NCBI RefSeq assembly: GCF_019049325.1
Contig: NZ_JAGMUO010000130.1
Location: 107,123 to 171,122 of the forward strand
Source: Streptomyces sp. AC512_CC834
GTDB lineage: Bacteria; Actinomycetota; Actinomycetes; Streptomycetales; Streptomycetaceae
DNA length: 64,000 nt
Reading direction: 5' to 3'
Both the position numbers and the translations under genes were made by a program. Under the pieces are notes generated by a model. It made no database searches, was not told where the DNA came from, and saw only the letters and a program-made list of their open reading frames with translations. This document shows, piece by piece, positions 32,807 through 41,395 of this stretch. Each line of letters begins with the position of its first letter. Within the stretch, counting starts at the first letter, position 1.

Positions 32807-33580
32807 CTAGATGCGGGAATTGCGCAACGACTGCCGCACAGCGCCGGCCAGCGCCCGCGTCGCCCGCGGGACCGACAGATGCTCGTGTTCGCGGTACAGG
32901 GCCCAGTTGTACTGCACGAGCGAGAGCTTGTTGGAGGACAGCGATCCCGCCTGGTGGGCCCGGTACACCGCGAGCGGCTCAGCCAGGCCCCGGGCGTCGG
33001 CGCCGTCCCGCATGATCGACAGCCAGAGGGCGTAGTCCTGGCGCTTGCGCATCTCCGGCATCAGCCTCGTGCCCAGGACATTGCGGTCGTACATGGCGGT
33101 GAGAGCACCGATGTGGTCTTGGACCAGCATCGCGCGGTAGTCCACGTGGTCCCGCGCACGGACCACCCGCCCGTTCGGGACCCAGTCGGTGCTCCCGCCG
33201 TCGTATTCGGCGTCCATCTTGAAGTACGAGGTGAACGTCAAAGGCGCGGTGGCCTCCGCAGCGAAGGCGAGCTGCTTCTCGGTCTTCTCCGGCAGCCACA
33301 TGTCGTCGCTGTCGAGAAAGGCGATGTAATTCCCGCGGGCCCGCTCGATCGCGAGGTTGCGGGCCCGGCCTGCGCCGCCCCGTTCGGGCGCCGACTCCGG
33401 CAGGACGCGCTCGTCCTGCCCGGCGAACTCGCGGAGCAGGTCCATGGAGCCATCCGAGGACTGGTCGTCGGTGACCAGCAGCTCCAGGTCGCCGTGGGTC
33501 TGCGTGAGCACCGATCGGACGGCTGCGCCGAGGGTGGCTGCCGAGTTGTACACGGGCATCACGACAGAAACCAGGGGCAC
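32807..33580 (-). CDS. Family 2 glycosyltransferase
   Basis: A 257-residue GT-A glycosyltransferase. VPLVSVVMPVYNSAATLGAA opens the domain, LLVTDDQSSDGSMDLL and GGAGRARNLAIERARG follow, and FLDSDDMWLPEKTEKQ carries the metal-binding DxD. KRQDYALWLSIMRDG matches the ED/QxDY acceptor region. The GTG start has GGAG eight bases upstream; the longer frame has no such signal. It has no cluster of polysaccharide genes beside it, so its product is unknown. Confidence 0.88.
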   Translation of the reverse strand: MPLVSVVMPVYNSAATLGAAVRSVLTQTHGDLELLVTDDQSSDGSMDLLREFAGQDERVLPESAPERGGAGRARNLAIERARGNYIAFLDSDDMWLPEKTEKQLAFAAEATAPLTFTSYFKMDAEYDGGSTDWVPNGRVVRARDHVDYRAMLVQDHIGALTAMYDRNVLGTRLMPEMRKRQDYALWLSIMRDGADARGLAEPLAVYRAHQAGSLSSNKLSLVQYNWALYREHEHLSVPRATRALAGAVRQSLRNSRI

Positions 33581-33686
33581 AGCGCTTCTCCTTGCCGGAC
33601 CAGGAACGACGGTCCATTCAAGCACCGCGATCGAGCAGGAGCTATTGCGTTGATCGTCTCTGCACTGGTCACCTACGGTTCCACGC

Positions 33687-34559
33687 ATGACGAAACGGTT
33701 GGGGGAACCGCCGGTCAGGCGGGCGATAGTCAGCGGGTCGACGTTCGAGGAGCGGATCGGGTACGCGCGGGCCGTCGTCGACGGGGACTGGGTGCACGTG
33801 TCGGGGACGACCGGGTTCGACTACGCGGCGATGACCATCTCCGAGGACGTGGTGGAGCAGGCCGAGCAGTGTCTGCGCAACGTCGGGGCCGCGCTGGCCG
33901 AGGCGGGGTGCACGTTCGCCGATGTGGTGCGGGTGCGGTACCTGCTGCCCGCGCGGGAGGACTTCGAGCCGTGTTGGCCCGTGCTGCGGGGAGCGTTCGG
34001 GCAGGTGCGGCCGGCCGCGACGATGATGGTGTGCGGGCTCGCGGACGAGCGGATGCGGATCGAGATCGAGGTGTACGCGCGCCGGGGGACGGTCACGGTC
34101 GGTGCCGACTCACCGCTGCGGATCGAGACGGTGGACGGGGACGCCCGGGCGGAGGAGTGGCGGCACGTGCACAACCTGATCGTGCCGCCCGCCGCGATGA
34201 CCCTCGACGAGGTGCGGGAGCGCGGTGGGCGCTACCGGCTCGAGAACGCCTACCTCGGGGACGTGCTCGTCGGCTGCTCCACCGTGCGGCCGCCCCAGGG
34301 CGAGGAGCGGGTGGCGACCGTGATCGCGCGGGTGCTGCCGGCGTTCCGGGGGCGCGGGATCGGTACGGCGCTCTACGGGGCGGGGCTGGCGCACGCGCGT
34401 GGGCTCGGGGCCGGGGTGGTGGAGACGGTGGTGCTGGCCGCGAACGCCGACGGGTTGCGGTTCGCGACGGGGCGTGGGTTCGTGGAGAGGGAGCGGTACG
34501 TGCTCGACGGCGAGCGCGACGAGTGGGTCGATCTGAGGCTCGCCGTGCCTCCGTCATGA
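33687..34559 (+). CDS. RidA/YjgF domain fused to a GNAT acetyltransferase
   Basis: A 290-residue fusion. Residues 1-115 are a RidA-like trimeric barrel (YARAVVDGDWVHVSGTTGFD, NVGAALAEAGCTFADVVRVR, ERMRIEIEVYA), a family that deaminates reactive enamine/imine intermediates. Residues 125-290 are a GNAT domain (VIARVLPAFRGRGIGTALY is motif A with R-x-x-G-I-G; then FATGRGFVERERYVLDG). The R that coordinates the imine carboxylate is hard to place with certainty. It stands alone between a glycosyltransferase and the PAS gene. Confidence 0.85.
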   Translation: MTKRLGEPPVRRAIVSGSTFEERIGYARAVVDGDWVHVSGTTGFDYAAMTISEDVVEQAEQCLRNVGAALAEAGCTFADVVRVRYLLPAREDFEPCWPVLRGAFGQVRPAATMMVCGLADERMRIEIEVYARRGTVTVGADSPLRIETVDGDARAEEWRHVHNLIVPPAAMTLDEVRERGGRYRLENAYLGDVLVGCSTVRPPQGEERVATVIARVLPAFRGRGIGTALYGAGLAHARGLGAGVVETVVLAANADGLRFATGRGFVERERYVLDGERDEWVDLRLAVPPS

Positions 34560-34644
34560 CGGGGGCGTATGCCGAGTTTCCGCAGTACAACGATTTCTGC
34601 AATCTTGCGGGAACTCGGTGTGTGCTGCATCACGTTCGAGTTGA

Positions 34645-36108
34645 ATGAAGGCCAGTGAGCGAACCGACGTACCGTACGGCGGACGCAGCCTGCAGGGGGT
34701 CCAGGTGAGTGCTTCCCGGCGTAGTGGGACCACCGACGAGCTGGGGCCGGACGAGCCGGAGCAGCCCGAGCGGGACGGTGCGGACCTGTTGGCCGCGCTC
34801 CTCGACGGGATGGACGCCGCCCTGTGCGCCTTCGACGCGGACGGGGTCGTGACCCATTGGAACCGCGAGGCGGAGCGGATCCTTGGCTGGAGCGCGGCCG
34901 AGGCCGTGGGACGGCAGGGCTTCGCCGGGTGGGCCGTGCGCAGCGCGGACGCCGGGGAGGTGGAGGACCGGCTGCTGTCCGCGATGCGGGCGCCGGGCCG
35001 TCAGGTGCACGAGTTCGCGCTGCTGACCAAGGACGGCGGCCGGGTGCTGGTGCGTACCCAGTCTGCGGCGGTGCGCGGTCCCGACGGGAAGCCGGCGGGC
35101 GTGTACTGCGCGTTCAGCGAGGTGCACGCGCAGATCGACCTCGAGCGGTCCATCGCGCTGAGCGAGGCCCTGCTGGAGGACGCGAGCTGGGGTGTCGTGC
35201 TGGTGGACGTCGATCTGCGGCCCGCCGTGGTCAACGCGCACGCGGCGCGGGCGCTGGGCGCCGGGCGTACGTCGGTGCTGGGGCGGCCGCTCGGTGATCT
35301 CCTCGCCCAGGGCGTCGAGGAGCTGGAGAACGCGCTGACGCACGTCCTGGCCGAGGGCGCGCCGCCCGCGCCCGCCGAGGTGTGGGTGAGCCTGCGCACG
35401 CCGGAGGGGGAGCGGCGCCGGTGCTGGCGCAGTGGCTTCGTGCGGCTGGCGTCCCCGCTCGCGGAGGAGCCGGTGCCGTTGGGTGTCGGCTGGCTGTTCC
35501 AGGACGTCACGGAGTCGAAGCAGGGCGAGCAGGAGGCGGCGCTGCTGCGCTTCCGGGCCAACCAACTGCACCGGGCGGCGCGGGCAGCCGCCGAGTGCGA
35601 GGACCCGGCGGAGGCGGCGATCGTCCACCTGGACTTCGCGCTGGCCGGGTTCGCCGACCACGCGCTGATCGACCGGGTGGTGGGCGGGGCCGCGGTGGAC
35701 ACCGACGTGGCGGAGCCGGTCCGGCTGGTGCGGGTCGCGGCCACGCCGTCCGGCGCGCCGGGGCCGAGCGTGCCGTCCGGGACGGCCGGGATGCCGGTGC
35801 GTTACGGCGAGGGGCATCCGGCGGTGCAGTGTGTGGAGCGGGTGGGTTCGGTGCGGGCGAGCGCGGGCGTCCGGTCGGTGCCGGCCGAGCGGGTGCGCGA
35901 GTGGGCCGCGGCCCGGCAGTGGCCGGCGGACACGGTGCACGGCCTGTGCGCGGTGCTGCGCAGCCGGGGCCGGACGCTGGGTGTGGTGACGTTTCTGCGG
36001 GGCGCGGGGCGGAGCGCGTTCGAGCGGTCCGACGCGATGTACGCCGAGGACGTCGCGGTCCGGATCGCGACGGCACTGGATCTGGCCGGCGCGGTGGACA
36101 AGCGGTAG
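34645..36108 (+). CDS. PAS/PAS/GAF sensor protein without an output domain
   Basis: A 487-residue cytosolic protein. PAS 1 is near residues 48-165 (MDAALCAFDADGVVTHWNRE, RILGWSAAEAVGR), PAS 2 near 175-300 (GVVLVDVDLRPAVVNAHAA, then a VGWLFQDVTESK tail), and a GAF-like domain near 310-480 (FRANQLHRAARAAAECEDPA, LGVVTFLRG). Streptomyces proteins with this order usually end in a PP2C/SpoIIE phosphatase, which is absent. A GTG at 34705 with GGGGG before it would remove 20 residues. It may act by protein contacts. Confidence 0.82.
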   Translation: MKASERTDVPYGGRSLQGVQVSASRRSGTTDELGPDEPEQPERDGADLLAALLDGMDAALCAFDADGVVTHWNREAERILGWSAAEAVGRQGFAGWAVRSADAGEVEDRLLSAMRAPGRQVHEFALLTKDGGRVLVRTQSAAVRGPDGKPAGVYCAFSEVHAQIDLERSIALSEALLEDASWGVVLVDVDLRPAVVNAHAARALGAGRTSVLGRPLGDLLAQGVEELENALTHVLAEGAPPAPAEVWVSLRTPEGERRRCWRSGFVRLASPLAEEPVPLGVGWLFQDVTESKQGEQEAALLRFRANQLHRAARAAAECEDPAEAAIVHLDFALAGFADHALIDRVVGGAAVDTDVAEPVRLVRVAATPSGAPGPSVPSGTAGMPVRYGEGHPAVQCVERVGSVRASAGVRSVPAERVREWAAARQWPADTVHGLCAVLRSRGRTLGVVTFLRGAGRSAFERSDAMYAEDVAVRIATALDLAGAVDKR

Positions 36109-36217
36109 CGGGGGCGCGGGGGCAGGGCGGGGGTGGGGTGTGCCTGGGTGGTGGCGCGGTTTGTGTGCGTGGCCGGGTGTCGCTGCCGCCGTGGACGGGT
36201 GCGGGCCCGGTGTCCGC

Positions 36218-36973
36218 TCAGCGCCGGTAGAAGATGCGGTCCCGGTACTGCTCCAGCACGCGTCCGTTCCATTCGTGGCCGCCGTCCACGTTGCCCGAGC
36301 GCAGCAGCGGGGGTTCGATGCCGCGGTCGGCGAGGGCGCCGGCCGCCGTGGCCGTCACGGCCTGCACGAGGGCGCTGGTGACGACCGTGGAGGCGGGCGC
36401 GAAGGGCGCCGGGACCGTGTCGAGGGTGAGTTCCGCGTCGCCGACGGCGATCTTGGAGTCCAGCACGATGTCGCAGTGGTCCTTGAGGAAGGTGCCGGAG
36501 GTGTGCCGGGACGTCGTCTCGGACGCGTACGCCACCGACGTCACGCCGATGACCCGGACGCCGAGCGCACGGGCGTTCATGGCCATCTCCACGGGCAGGG
36601 CGTTGCGCCCGGACAGGGAGATGATCACCAGGGCGTCGCCCTCGCGCAGCGGCGAGGAGTCCAGTACGGCGCTCGCGAGGCCGTCGACGCGCTCCAGGGC
36701 GGAACCGAGCGTGGCCGGCATCACGTCGACGCCGACGACACCGGGCACGGTGAGCAGGTTCATCAGGGCGAGTCCGCCGGCGCGGTAGACGACGTCCTGG
36801 GCGGCGAGGGAGGAGTGACCGGCGCCGAAGGCGAAGAGCCGGCCGCCGTTCTGCACGGTGTCGGCGAGCAGCGTGCCGGCCGCCTCGATACTGTTCGCCT
36901 CCTCGTCGCGGACGCGTCGCAGGAGGTCGATCGCCGCGTCGAGGAACTGGCCGGCCGGCTTGCGGTCGCTCAT
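36218..36973 (-). CDS. SIS-domain sugar-phosphate protein (UPF0309)
   Basis: A 251-residue SIS protein of the UPF0309 group. Helical start AGQFLDAAIDLLRRVRDEE, then phosphosugar-binding FAFGAGHSSLAAQDVVYRAGG and DALVIISLSGRNALPVEMA, with VTSALVQAVTATAAGALADRG near the end. Members bind or isomerise phosphorylated amino sugars. ATG has GAAGGGG seven bases upstream. It is divergent from dmdR1, an arrangement I recall from S. coelicolor. Confidence 0.88.
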   Translation of the reverse strand: MSDRKPAGQFLDAAIDLLRRVRDEEANSIEAAGTLLADTVQNGGRLFAFGAGHSSLAAQDVVYRAGGLALMNLLTVPGVVGVDVMPATLGSALERVDGLASAVLDSSPLREGDALVIISLSGRNALPVEMAMNARALGVRVIGVTSVAYASETTSRHTSGTFLKDHCDIVLDSKIAVGDAELTLDTVPAPFAPASTVVTSALVQAVTATAAGALADRGIEPPLLRSGNVDGGHEWNGRVLEQYRDRIFYRR

Positions 36974-37173
36974 GCGGGACCCCTTCGGTGTGGCTGCGTC
37001 GCGGATCACGGTGCGGTCTGGACCAGGGCGGTGTCAATACGGCGTTGCGGGGGCCGCGGGCCCGGCTTTTCGCGGCAAGGCACGGTTGTCAGTGGTATGC
37101 GTCAGAATTGGGTGCAGGGCCAGCGCACGCGCCGGTGGGCCGTAGCCTCCGGCAATCTCATCAAGGGGCACGA

Positions 37174-37866
37174 ATGTCCGGACTGATCGACACCACGGAG
37201 ATGTATCTCCGCACCATCCTCGAGCTGGAGGAGGAAGGTGTGGTCCCGATGCGCGCCCGGATCGCCGAGCGGCTCGACCAGAGCGGCCCGACGGTCAGCC
37301 AGACGGTGGCGCGGATGGAGCGCGACGGACTGGTGTCCGTGGCGGCGGACCGCCATCTGGAGCTGACCGAGGAGGGCAGGCGGCTGGCGACGCGCGTGAT
37401 GCGCAAGCACCGGCTCGCGGAGTGCCTGCTGGTCGACGTGATCGGCCTGGAGTGGGAGCAGGTGCACGCCGAGGCGTGTCGCTGGGAGCACGTGATGAGC
37501 GAGGCGGTCGAGCGCCGCGTGCTCGAGCTGCTCCGGCACCCGACCGAGTCGCCGTACGGGAACCCGATCCCGGGTCTGGAGGAGCTGGGCGAGACGGACA
37601 GCGCCGACCCCTTCCTGGACGAGGGCATGGTGTCCCTCGCCGACCTCGACCCGGGCCTCGAGGGCAAGACGGTCGTCGTGCGCCGGATCGGCGAGCCGAT
37701 CCAGACGGACGCGCAGTTGATGTACACGCTGCGCCGGGCCGGGGTGCAGCCCGGCTCGGTGGTGAGCGTGACCGAGTCGGCGGGTGGCGTGCTGGTGGGC
37801 AGCGGCGGTGAGGCCGCGGAGCTGGAGGCGGACACCGCCTCCCACGTGTTCGTCGCCAAGCGCTGA
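37174..37866 (+). CDS. dmdR1: DtxR/IdeR-family iron-dependent repressor
   Basis: A 230-residue metal-dependent repressor. The DNA-binding domain is DTTEMYLRTILELEEEG and RIAERLDQSGPTVSQTVARM (recognition helix), followed by metal ligands in VMRKHRLAECLLVDVIGLEW, ACRWEHVMSE (Cys/Glu/His sites) and a C-terminal SH3-like domain. Pairing with the SIS gene and close match of the core to IdeR/DmdR support dmdR1, the main iron regulator of siderophore genes in Streptomyces. A full-length antisense frame covers nearly the whole gene. ATG lies nine bases after an AAGGGG. Confidence 0.9.
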   Translation: MSGLIDTTEMYLRTILELEEEGVVPMRARIAERLDQSGPTVSQTVARMERDGLVSVAADRHLELTEEGRRLATRVMRKHRLAECLLVDVIGLEWEQVHAEACRWEHVMSEAVERRVLELLRHPTESPYGNPIPGLEELGETDSADPFLDEGMVSLADLDPGLEGKTVVVRRIGEPIQTDAQLMYTLRRAGVQPGSVVSVTESAGGVLVGSGGEAAELEADTASHVFVAKR

Positions 37867-38115
37867 GCGCGGGGAGGACCGGCGGGAGGACCGCCGGGGC
37901 GTCAACCGCACGCCGTGCGGAGCGGATCCGCGCGCCGGCTCGCGGAACCCGTCGATTCGTGGCCCACTGCGCCGAAGGGCAGCGCCCGGACGCTTCGCGT
38001 GCGAGGCTGTGGCGTGAGGCATATGACGTAAGGGGCTCTTGGCCGTGGCCTGACAGCGATGTCGCCCGGCCGGAGAGGGGGAGGGACGTGCCGGAAAGAC
38101 GGAAAAGACGGAGAG

Positions 38116-38143
38116 GGCCCCGGCGCCGTGTGGCGCCGGGGCC
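38116..38143. terminator. Perfect 12-bp terminator hairpin
   Basis: GGCCCCGGCGCC pairs perfectly with GGCGCCGGGGCC around GTGT, followed by TGTCCTCCCC. It lies 250 bases past dmdR1 and is the best intrinsic terminator in this part. Confidence 0.75.
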
Positions 38144-38376
38144 TGTCCTCCCCTGTGCTGACCTGGAGCCCCGAGCTCTCAAGGTCAATCCCCTCGGACC
38201 GTTTTCCCCGAGCGGTCCGCCTCCCGTTGAAGATCTCCCCTGGGCGGCGGCGATCAATCCCTGAGTGGTGTCACTCGAATGAGGGGTGTTGCTCACCGGG
38301 ACCGCATTTTCGAATAGGCATTCGATACTCTGCGGACGTCGAACGGCTGTGGACACCATGGCGGGACGGCGGGAAC

Positions 38377-38454
38377 GGCAAGTACAGCCAGTACGGCAAG
38401 TACAGCCAGTACGGCAAGTACGGCAGGTACCGCAAGTACGGCAGGTACGGCAGG
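38377..38454. repeat. Nine-base tandem repeat upstream of the hydrolase
   Basis: Eight units of the type GGCAAGTAC/AGCCAGTAC in tandem, plus a partial unit. Read on the plus strand it would code GKYSQYGKYSQYGK-like sequence, but no ribosome site or start supports a protein. It ends 76 bases before the hydrolase ATG. Confidence 0.85.
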
Positions 38455-38530
38455 CAGGAAACGGTTCACAGGACCGGCCGGCCCGCAAGGGGCGGGCGGG
38501 TCCGAGCGGAGCTTGGGGGTGCCAGGACCT

Positions 38531-39433
38531 ATGGCGCGGCGCATCGACGTGACCGGCGCGGGCGGCGTACGCCTCGCGGCCTGGGAGTTCGGCGACCCTC
38601 CCAAGACCGACCGGACGCACGGCACACCCCCGGCGGGCACACCCCCCGCGACCGGGGCCGGGGACCCGCCGGGCGTGCTGTTACTGCACGGCCTGATGGG
38701 CCGCGCCTCGCACTGGGCCCCCACGGCCCGCTGGCTCTCCGCCCGCCACCGGGCCGTCGCCCTCGACCAGCGCGGCCACGGTCGCAGCGACAAGCCCCCG
38801 CGGGCCTCCTACACCCGGGAGGCCTACGTCGAGGACGTCGAGGCCGCCCTGGAACAGCTCGGCCTCGGCCCCGCCGTACTGATCGGGCACGCCATGGGCG
38901 CGCTGACCGCCTGGCAGCTCGCCGCCAAACGCCCCGACCTGGTCCGCGGTCTGATCATCTGCGACATGCGGGCCTCCGCCCTCGGCAGCGCCTCGCAGCA
39001 CACCTGGACCGAGTGGTTCCGCGCCTGGCCGGCCCCCTTCGCCACGCTCGCCGACGTCCGCAAGTGGTTCGGCGAGGACGACCCGTGGGTGGAGCGGCCG
39101 AACCCGGCCCGCGGCGAGTTCTACGCCGAGGTGATGGCCGAGTCCCCGGACGGCTGGCGGCCCGTCTTCGAACCGGAGCAGATGCTCAGGTCCCGCGAGA
39201 CCTGGGTCTACGACGCCCACTGGGAGGAGCTGGCGCAGGTGCGCTGCCCCACCCTGGTCGTCCGCGGCCTCGACGGCGAGCTGGGCCGTGCCGAGGCCCA
39301 GGAGATGGTCCGCGTCCTGCCCCGCGGCCAGTACGCGGAGGTCGCCGACGCCGGTCACCTCGTCCACTACGACCAGCCGGAGGCCTGGCGGGCGGCCATC
39401 GAGCCGTTCCTGAACACCCTCAGAGACCTCTGA
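38531..39433 (+). CDS. Alpha/beta hydrolase-fold protein lacking the nucleophile serine
   Basis: A 300-residue alpha/beta hydrolase. HGLMGRASHW and LDQRGHGRSDKP are normal, as are the acid (GLDGELGRAEA) and the histidine in ADAGHLVHYDQPEAW. The nucleophile elbow, however, reads GHAMGAL (GCC codon) where GHSMGAL is expected, so the catalytic Ser is Ala. The gene also has an in-frame TTA leucine codon (38681-38683), the rare codon read by bldA tRNA. A TTG start 18 bases upstream is possible. It may be a non-catalytic relative or a recently inactivated enzyme. Confidence 0.85.
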   Translation: MARRIDVTGAGGVRLAAWEFGDPPKTDRTHGTPPAGTPPATGAGDPPGVLLLHGLMGRASHWAPTARWLSARHRAVALDQRGHGRSDKPPRASYTREAYVEDVEAALEQLGLGPAVLIGHAMGALTAWQLAAKRPDLVRGLIICDMRASALGSASQHTWTEWFRAWPAPFATLADVRKWFGEDDPWVERPNPARGEFYAEVMAESPDGWRPVFEPEQMLRSRETWVYDAHWEELAQVRCPTLVVRGLDGELGRAEAQEMVRVLPRGQYAEVADAGHLVHYDQPEAWRAAIEPFLNTLRDL

Positions 39434-39760
39434 CCGCCGCCTGTGCCCGGCCGACCGCCGGCTGTGCCAGGCTGATCCGCCGACCGCGCCCGGCCGACCG
39501 CCGCCTGTGCCCGGTCCCGCGCCGCTCGTGTCCGGCCTGAGCGACGCTCGTGCCCGGTCCCGCGCCTGACGCCTTGGGAGGCTGCCCGGCACTGCTTGCT
39601 GAGCGCTGTGCCGCCCGCGCCTACGCTGCCCCGCCCGTGCCCCGGGGGCCCGTGCCGCCCGCTGCCCGCGCCCGGGACCCCGTGTCGCTCGTGCCCGTGT
39701 CGCTCGTCCCCGTGTCGCCCGCGCCCGCGGCCCGTGCCGTCCGCCCCGGGAGGCCGGGCG

Positions 39761-41395
39761 TCACCCCTTGCTGACCGCCGACAGGATCTCCGGCAGCCGT
39801 CCCGCCGTGCGGGGCGCCGCCAGTCGCAGGCCGGCCAGTGTCAGCGCCGCGCCGTACACCGCGCCGACCGGCAGCAGCAGCCAGCCGAGATCGTCGGCGC
39901 CCTCGCTCACGTTCAGCCAGATCGTCAGCGCGATCACCGGCGCGCACAGCAGGGCCGCGCCGATCATGCCGCCGAAGATCGAGATCCAGGCCAGCCCGAC
40001 CTGACCGGGGGCGACGTTCTTGTACCCGTCCTGCGGGATGGAGTACGGGAAGCGTGCCGAGGTCCACGCGCCGGTCGCCAGCATCGCGCCGAGCAGCGCG
40101 AAGGACAGGCCGAGCGCCTCGGGCAGGGTCCGCCAGTCGTCGAGCATCGCGGTGGTCAGGACGGTGACGAGGGTGGCGTACGGCAGCGTGACCAGCAGCA
40201 GTGCCAGCGCCCGGGCGCGCAGCTCGACGTAGGCGTCCCGGGTCGACGAGATCGTCATCGCGACCATCCAGAACGCGGACGTGTCCTGCCCGAACTGGTT
40301 GTACATCTGGATGCCGAGCATCCCCGCGGCGAAGCAGGCGAAGTAGACCGAGCCGGTGCCCTGCCAGGCGTTGAACACCGGCACGATCAGCCCGATGGCC
40401 AGCGAGGTCACCCACGCCGCCTTGGTCTTCGGGTCGCGCCACACATAGCGCAGCGTGCGTTCCATGGTGGTGCCGGTGCGGCCCGCCGGCAGCCACCGGG
40501 CGGCCCCGGCCGAGCCGCGCTCACGCACCGGCCGGGTGTCACTCTGGATCGTGGAGCCGTCGGGCGTGGTCATCAGCCGCGTCAGATGACGCGCCCACAC
40601 CCACAGCAGCAGCACCAGCGCCGCCGCGGTCAGCGCCAGCAGGACCAGCGCCACGCCGTACGACCCCTCGCTCGCCGCGTCCATCGCGCCGATCGCGGAG
40701 GCGGGCGGAATCCAGCGGACCACGTCGGCCACCGGATCGAGCTCCCCGAGCCCCGACGAGCCCAGCCGCTGCGCGCCGAAGTTGACGAGCTGCGCGCCGA
40801 CCGCGATGACCAGTCCGCTCAGCACCGCCAGATCGCGCCCCTTGCGGCTGGTCAGCAGCCGTACGTTGGCGGCGGCGACGGCCCGCGCCAGGGTCACGCA
40901 CACCAGCAGCGCGAGGGCGGCGCCCACGACACCGACGGCGTACGCCGCCCCGCCGTGCGCGACCGCGACCACGGAACCGGCGAACATGCACAGCGTGAAC
41001 AGCGGCCCGATGCCCACCAGCGAGGACGTGAGCAGGGCCCGGACCAGCGGGCCCGGCCGCAGCGGCAGCATCACCAGCCGGGTGGGGTCGAGCGTCTCGT
41101 CGCCGCCGGGGAAGAACAGCGGCATCACCGCCCAGCCGAGGGCGAGCACCGCCGTGAGCAGCACGACCAGCGAGTCCACGTGCGCGTACCCGCGCAGCGC
41201 GATCAGGCCGATCAGTTGGAGCGCGGCGAAGAGCAGCACGACGACGGCCGAGGCGATGTAGGCGGCCCGCCGCCCGCCGGACTGCCGCAGCCCGTTGCGC
41301 AGCAGGGACAGCTTCAGCCGCACGAAGACGGACGTGAGGGACGAAGGGGATGAAACAGGCGTGCCCGGCGTGAGGGGAGCGGACTGTGCGCTCAT
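39761..41395 (-). CDS. ABC-2-type exporter membrane protein
   Basis: A 544-residue protein with about twelve hydrophobic segments in two halves separated by a cytoplasmic stretch near residues 285-330 (RLMTTPDGSTIQSDTRPV). Loops such as RLVMLPLRPGPLVRALLTSS and PVIALTIWLNVSEGADDLGW are typical of Streptomyces transporter permeases next to an ATPase. Its ATG overlaps the ATPase stop (ATGA), so both subunits are made in coupling. Substrate is unknown. Confidence 0.88.
   Translation of the reverse strand: MSAQSAPLTPGTPVSSPSSLTSVFVRLKLSLLRNGLRQSGGRRAAYIASAVVVLLFAALQLIGLIALRGYAHVDSLVVLLTAVLALGWAVMPLFFPGGDETLDPTRLVMLPLRPGPLVRALLTSSLVGIGPLFTLCMFAGSVVAVAHGGAAYAVGVVGAALALLVCVTLARAVAAANVRLLTSRKGRDLAVLSGLVIAVGAQLVNFGAQRLGSSGLGELDPVADVVRWIPPASAIGAMDAASEGSYGVALVLLALTAAALVLLLWVWARHLTRLMTTPDGSTIQSDTRPVRERGSAGAARWLPAGRTGTTMERTLRYVWRDPKTKAAWVTSLAIGLIVPVFNAWQGTGSVYFACFAAGMLGIQMYNQFGQDTSAFWMVAMTISSTRDAYVELRARALALLLVTLPYATLVTVLTTAMLDDWRTLPEALGLSFALLGAMLATGAWTSARFPYSIPQDGYKNVAPGQVGLAWISIFGGMIGAALLCAPVIALTIWLNVSEGADDLGWLLLPVGAVYGAALTLAGLRLAAPRTAGRLPEILSAVSKG

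Larger units (their letters stand above)
37867..38530. other. 664-base gap with terminator and tandem repeat
   Basis: No supported gene lies between dmdR1 and the hydrolase. It contains a strong terminator (38116-38143), an AT-richer stretch near 38290-38340 that may hold the hydrolase promoter, and a nine-base repeat array (38377-38454). Open frames through the repeat code only Gly/Lys/Tyr- or Ala/Val/Leu-rich runs. Confidence 0.6.
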
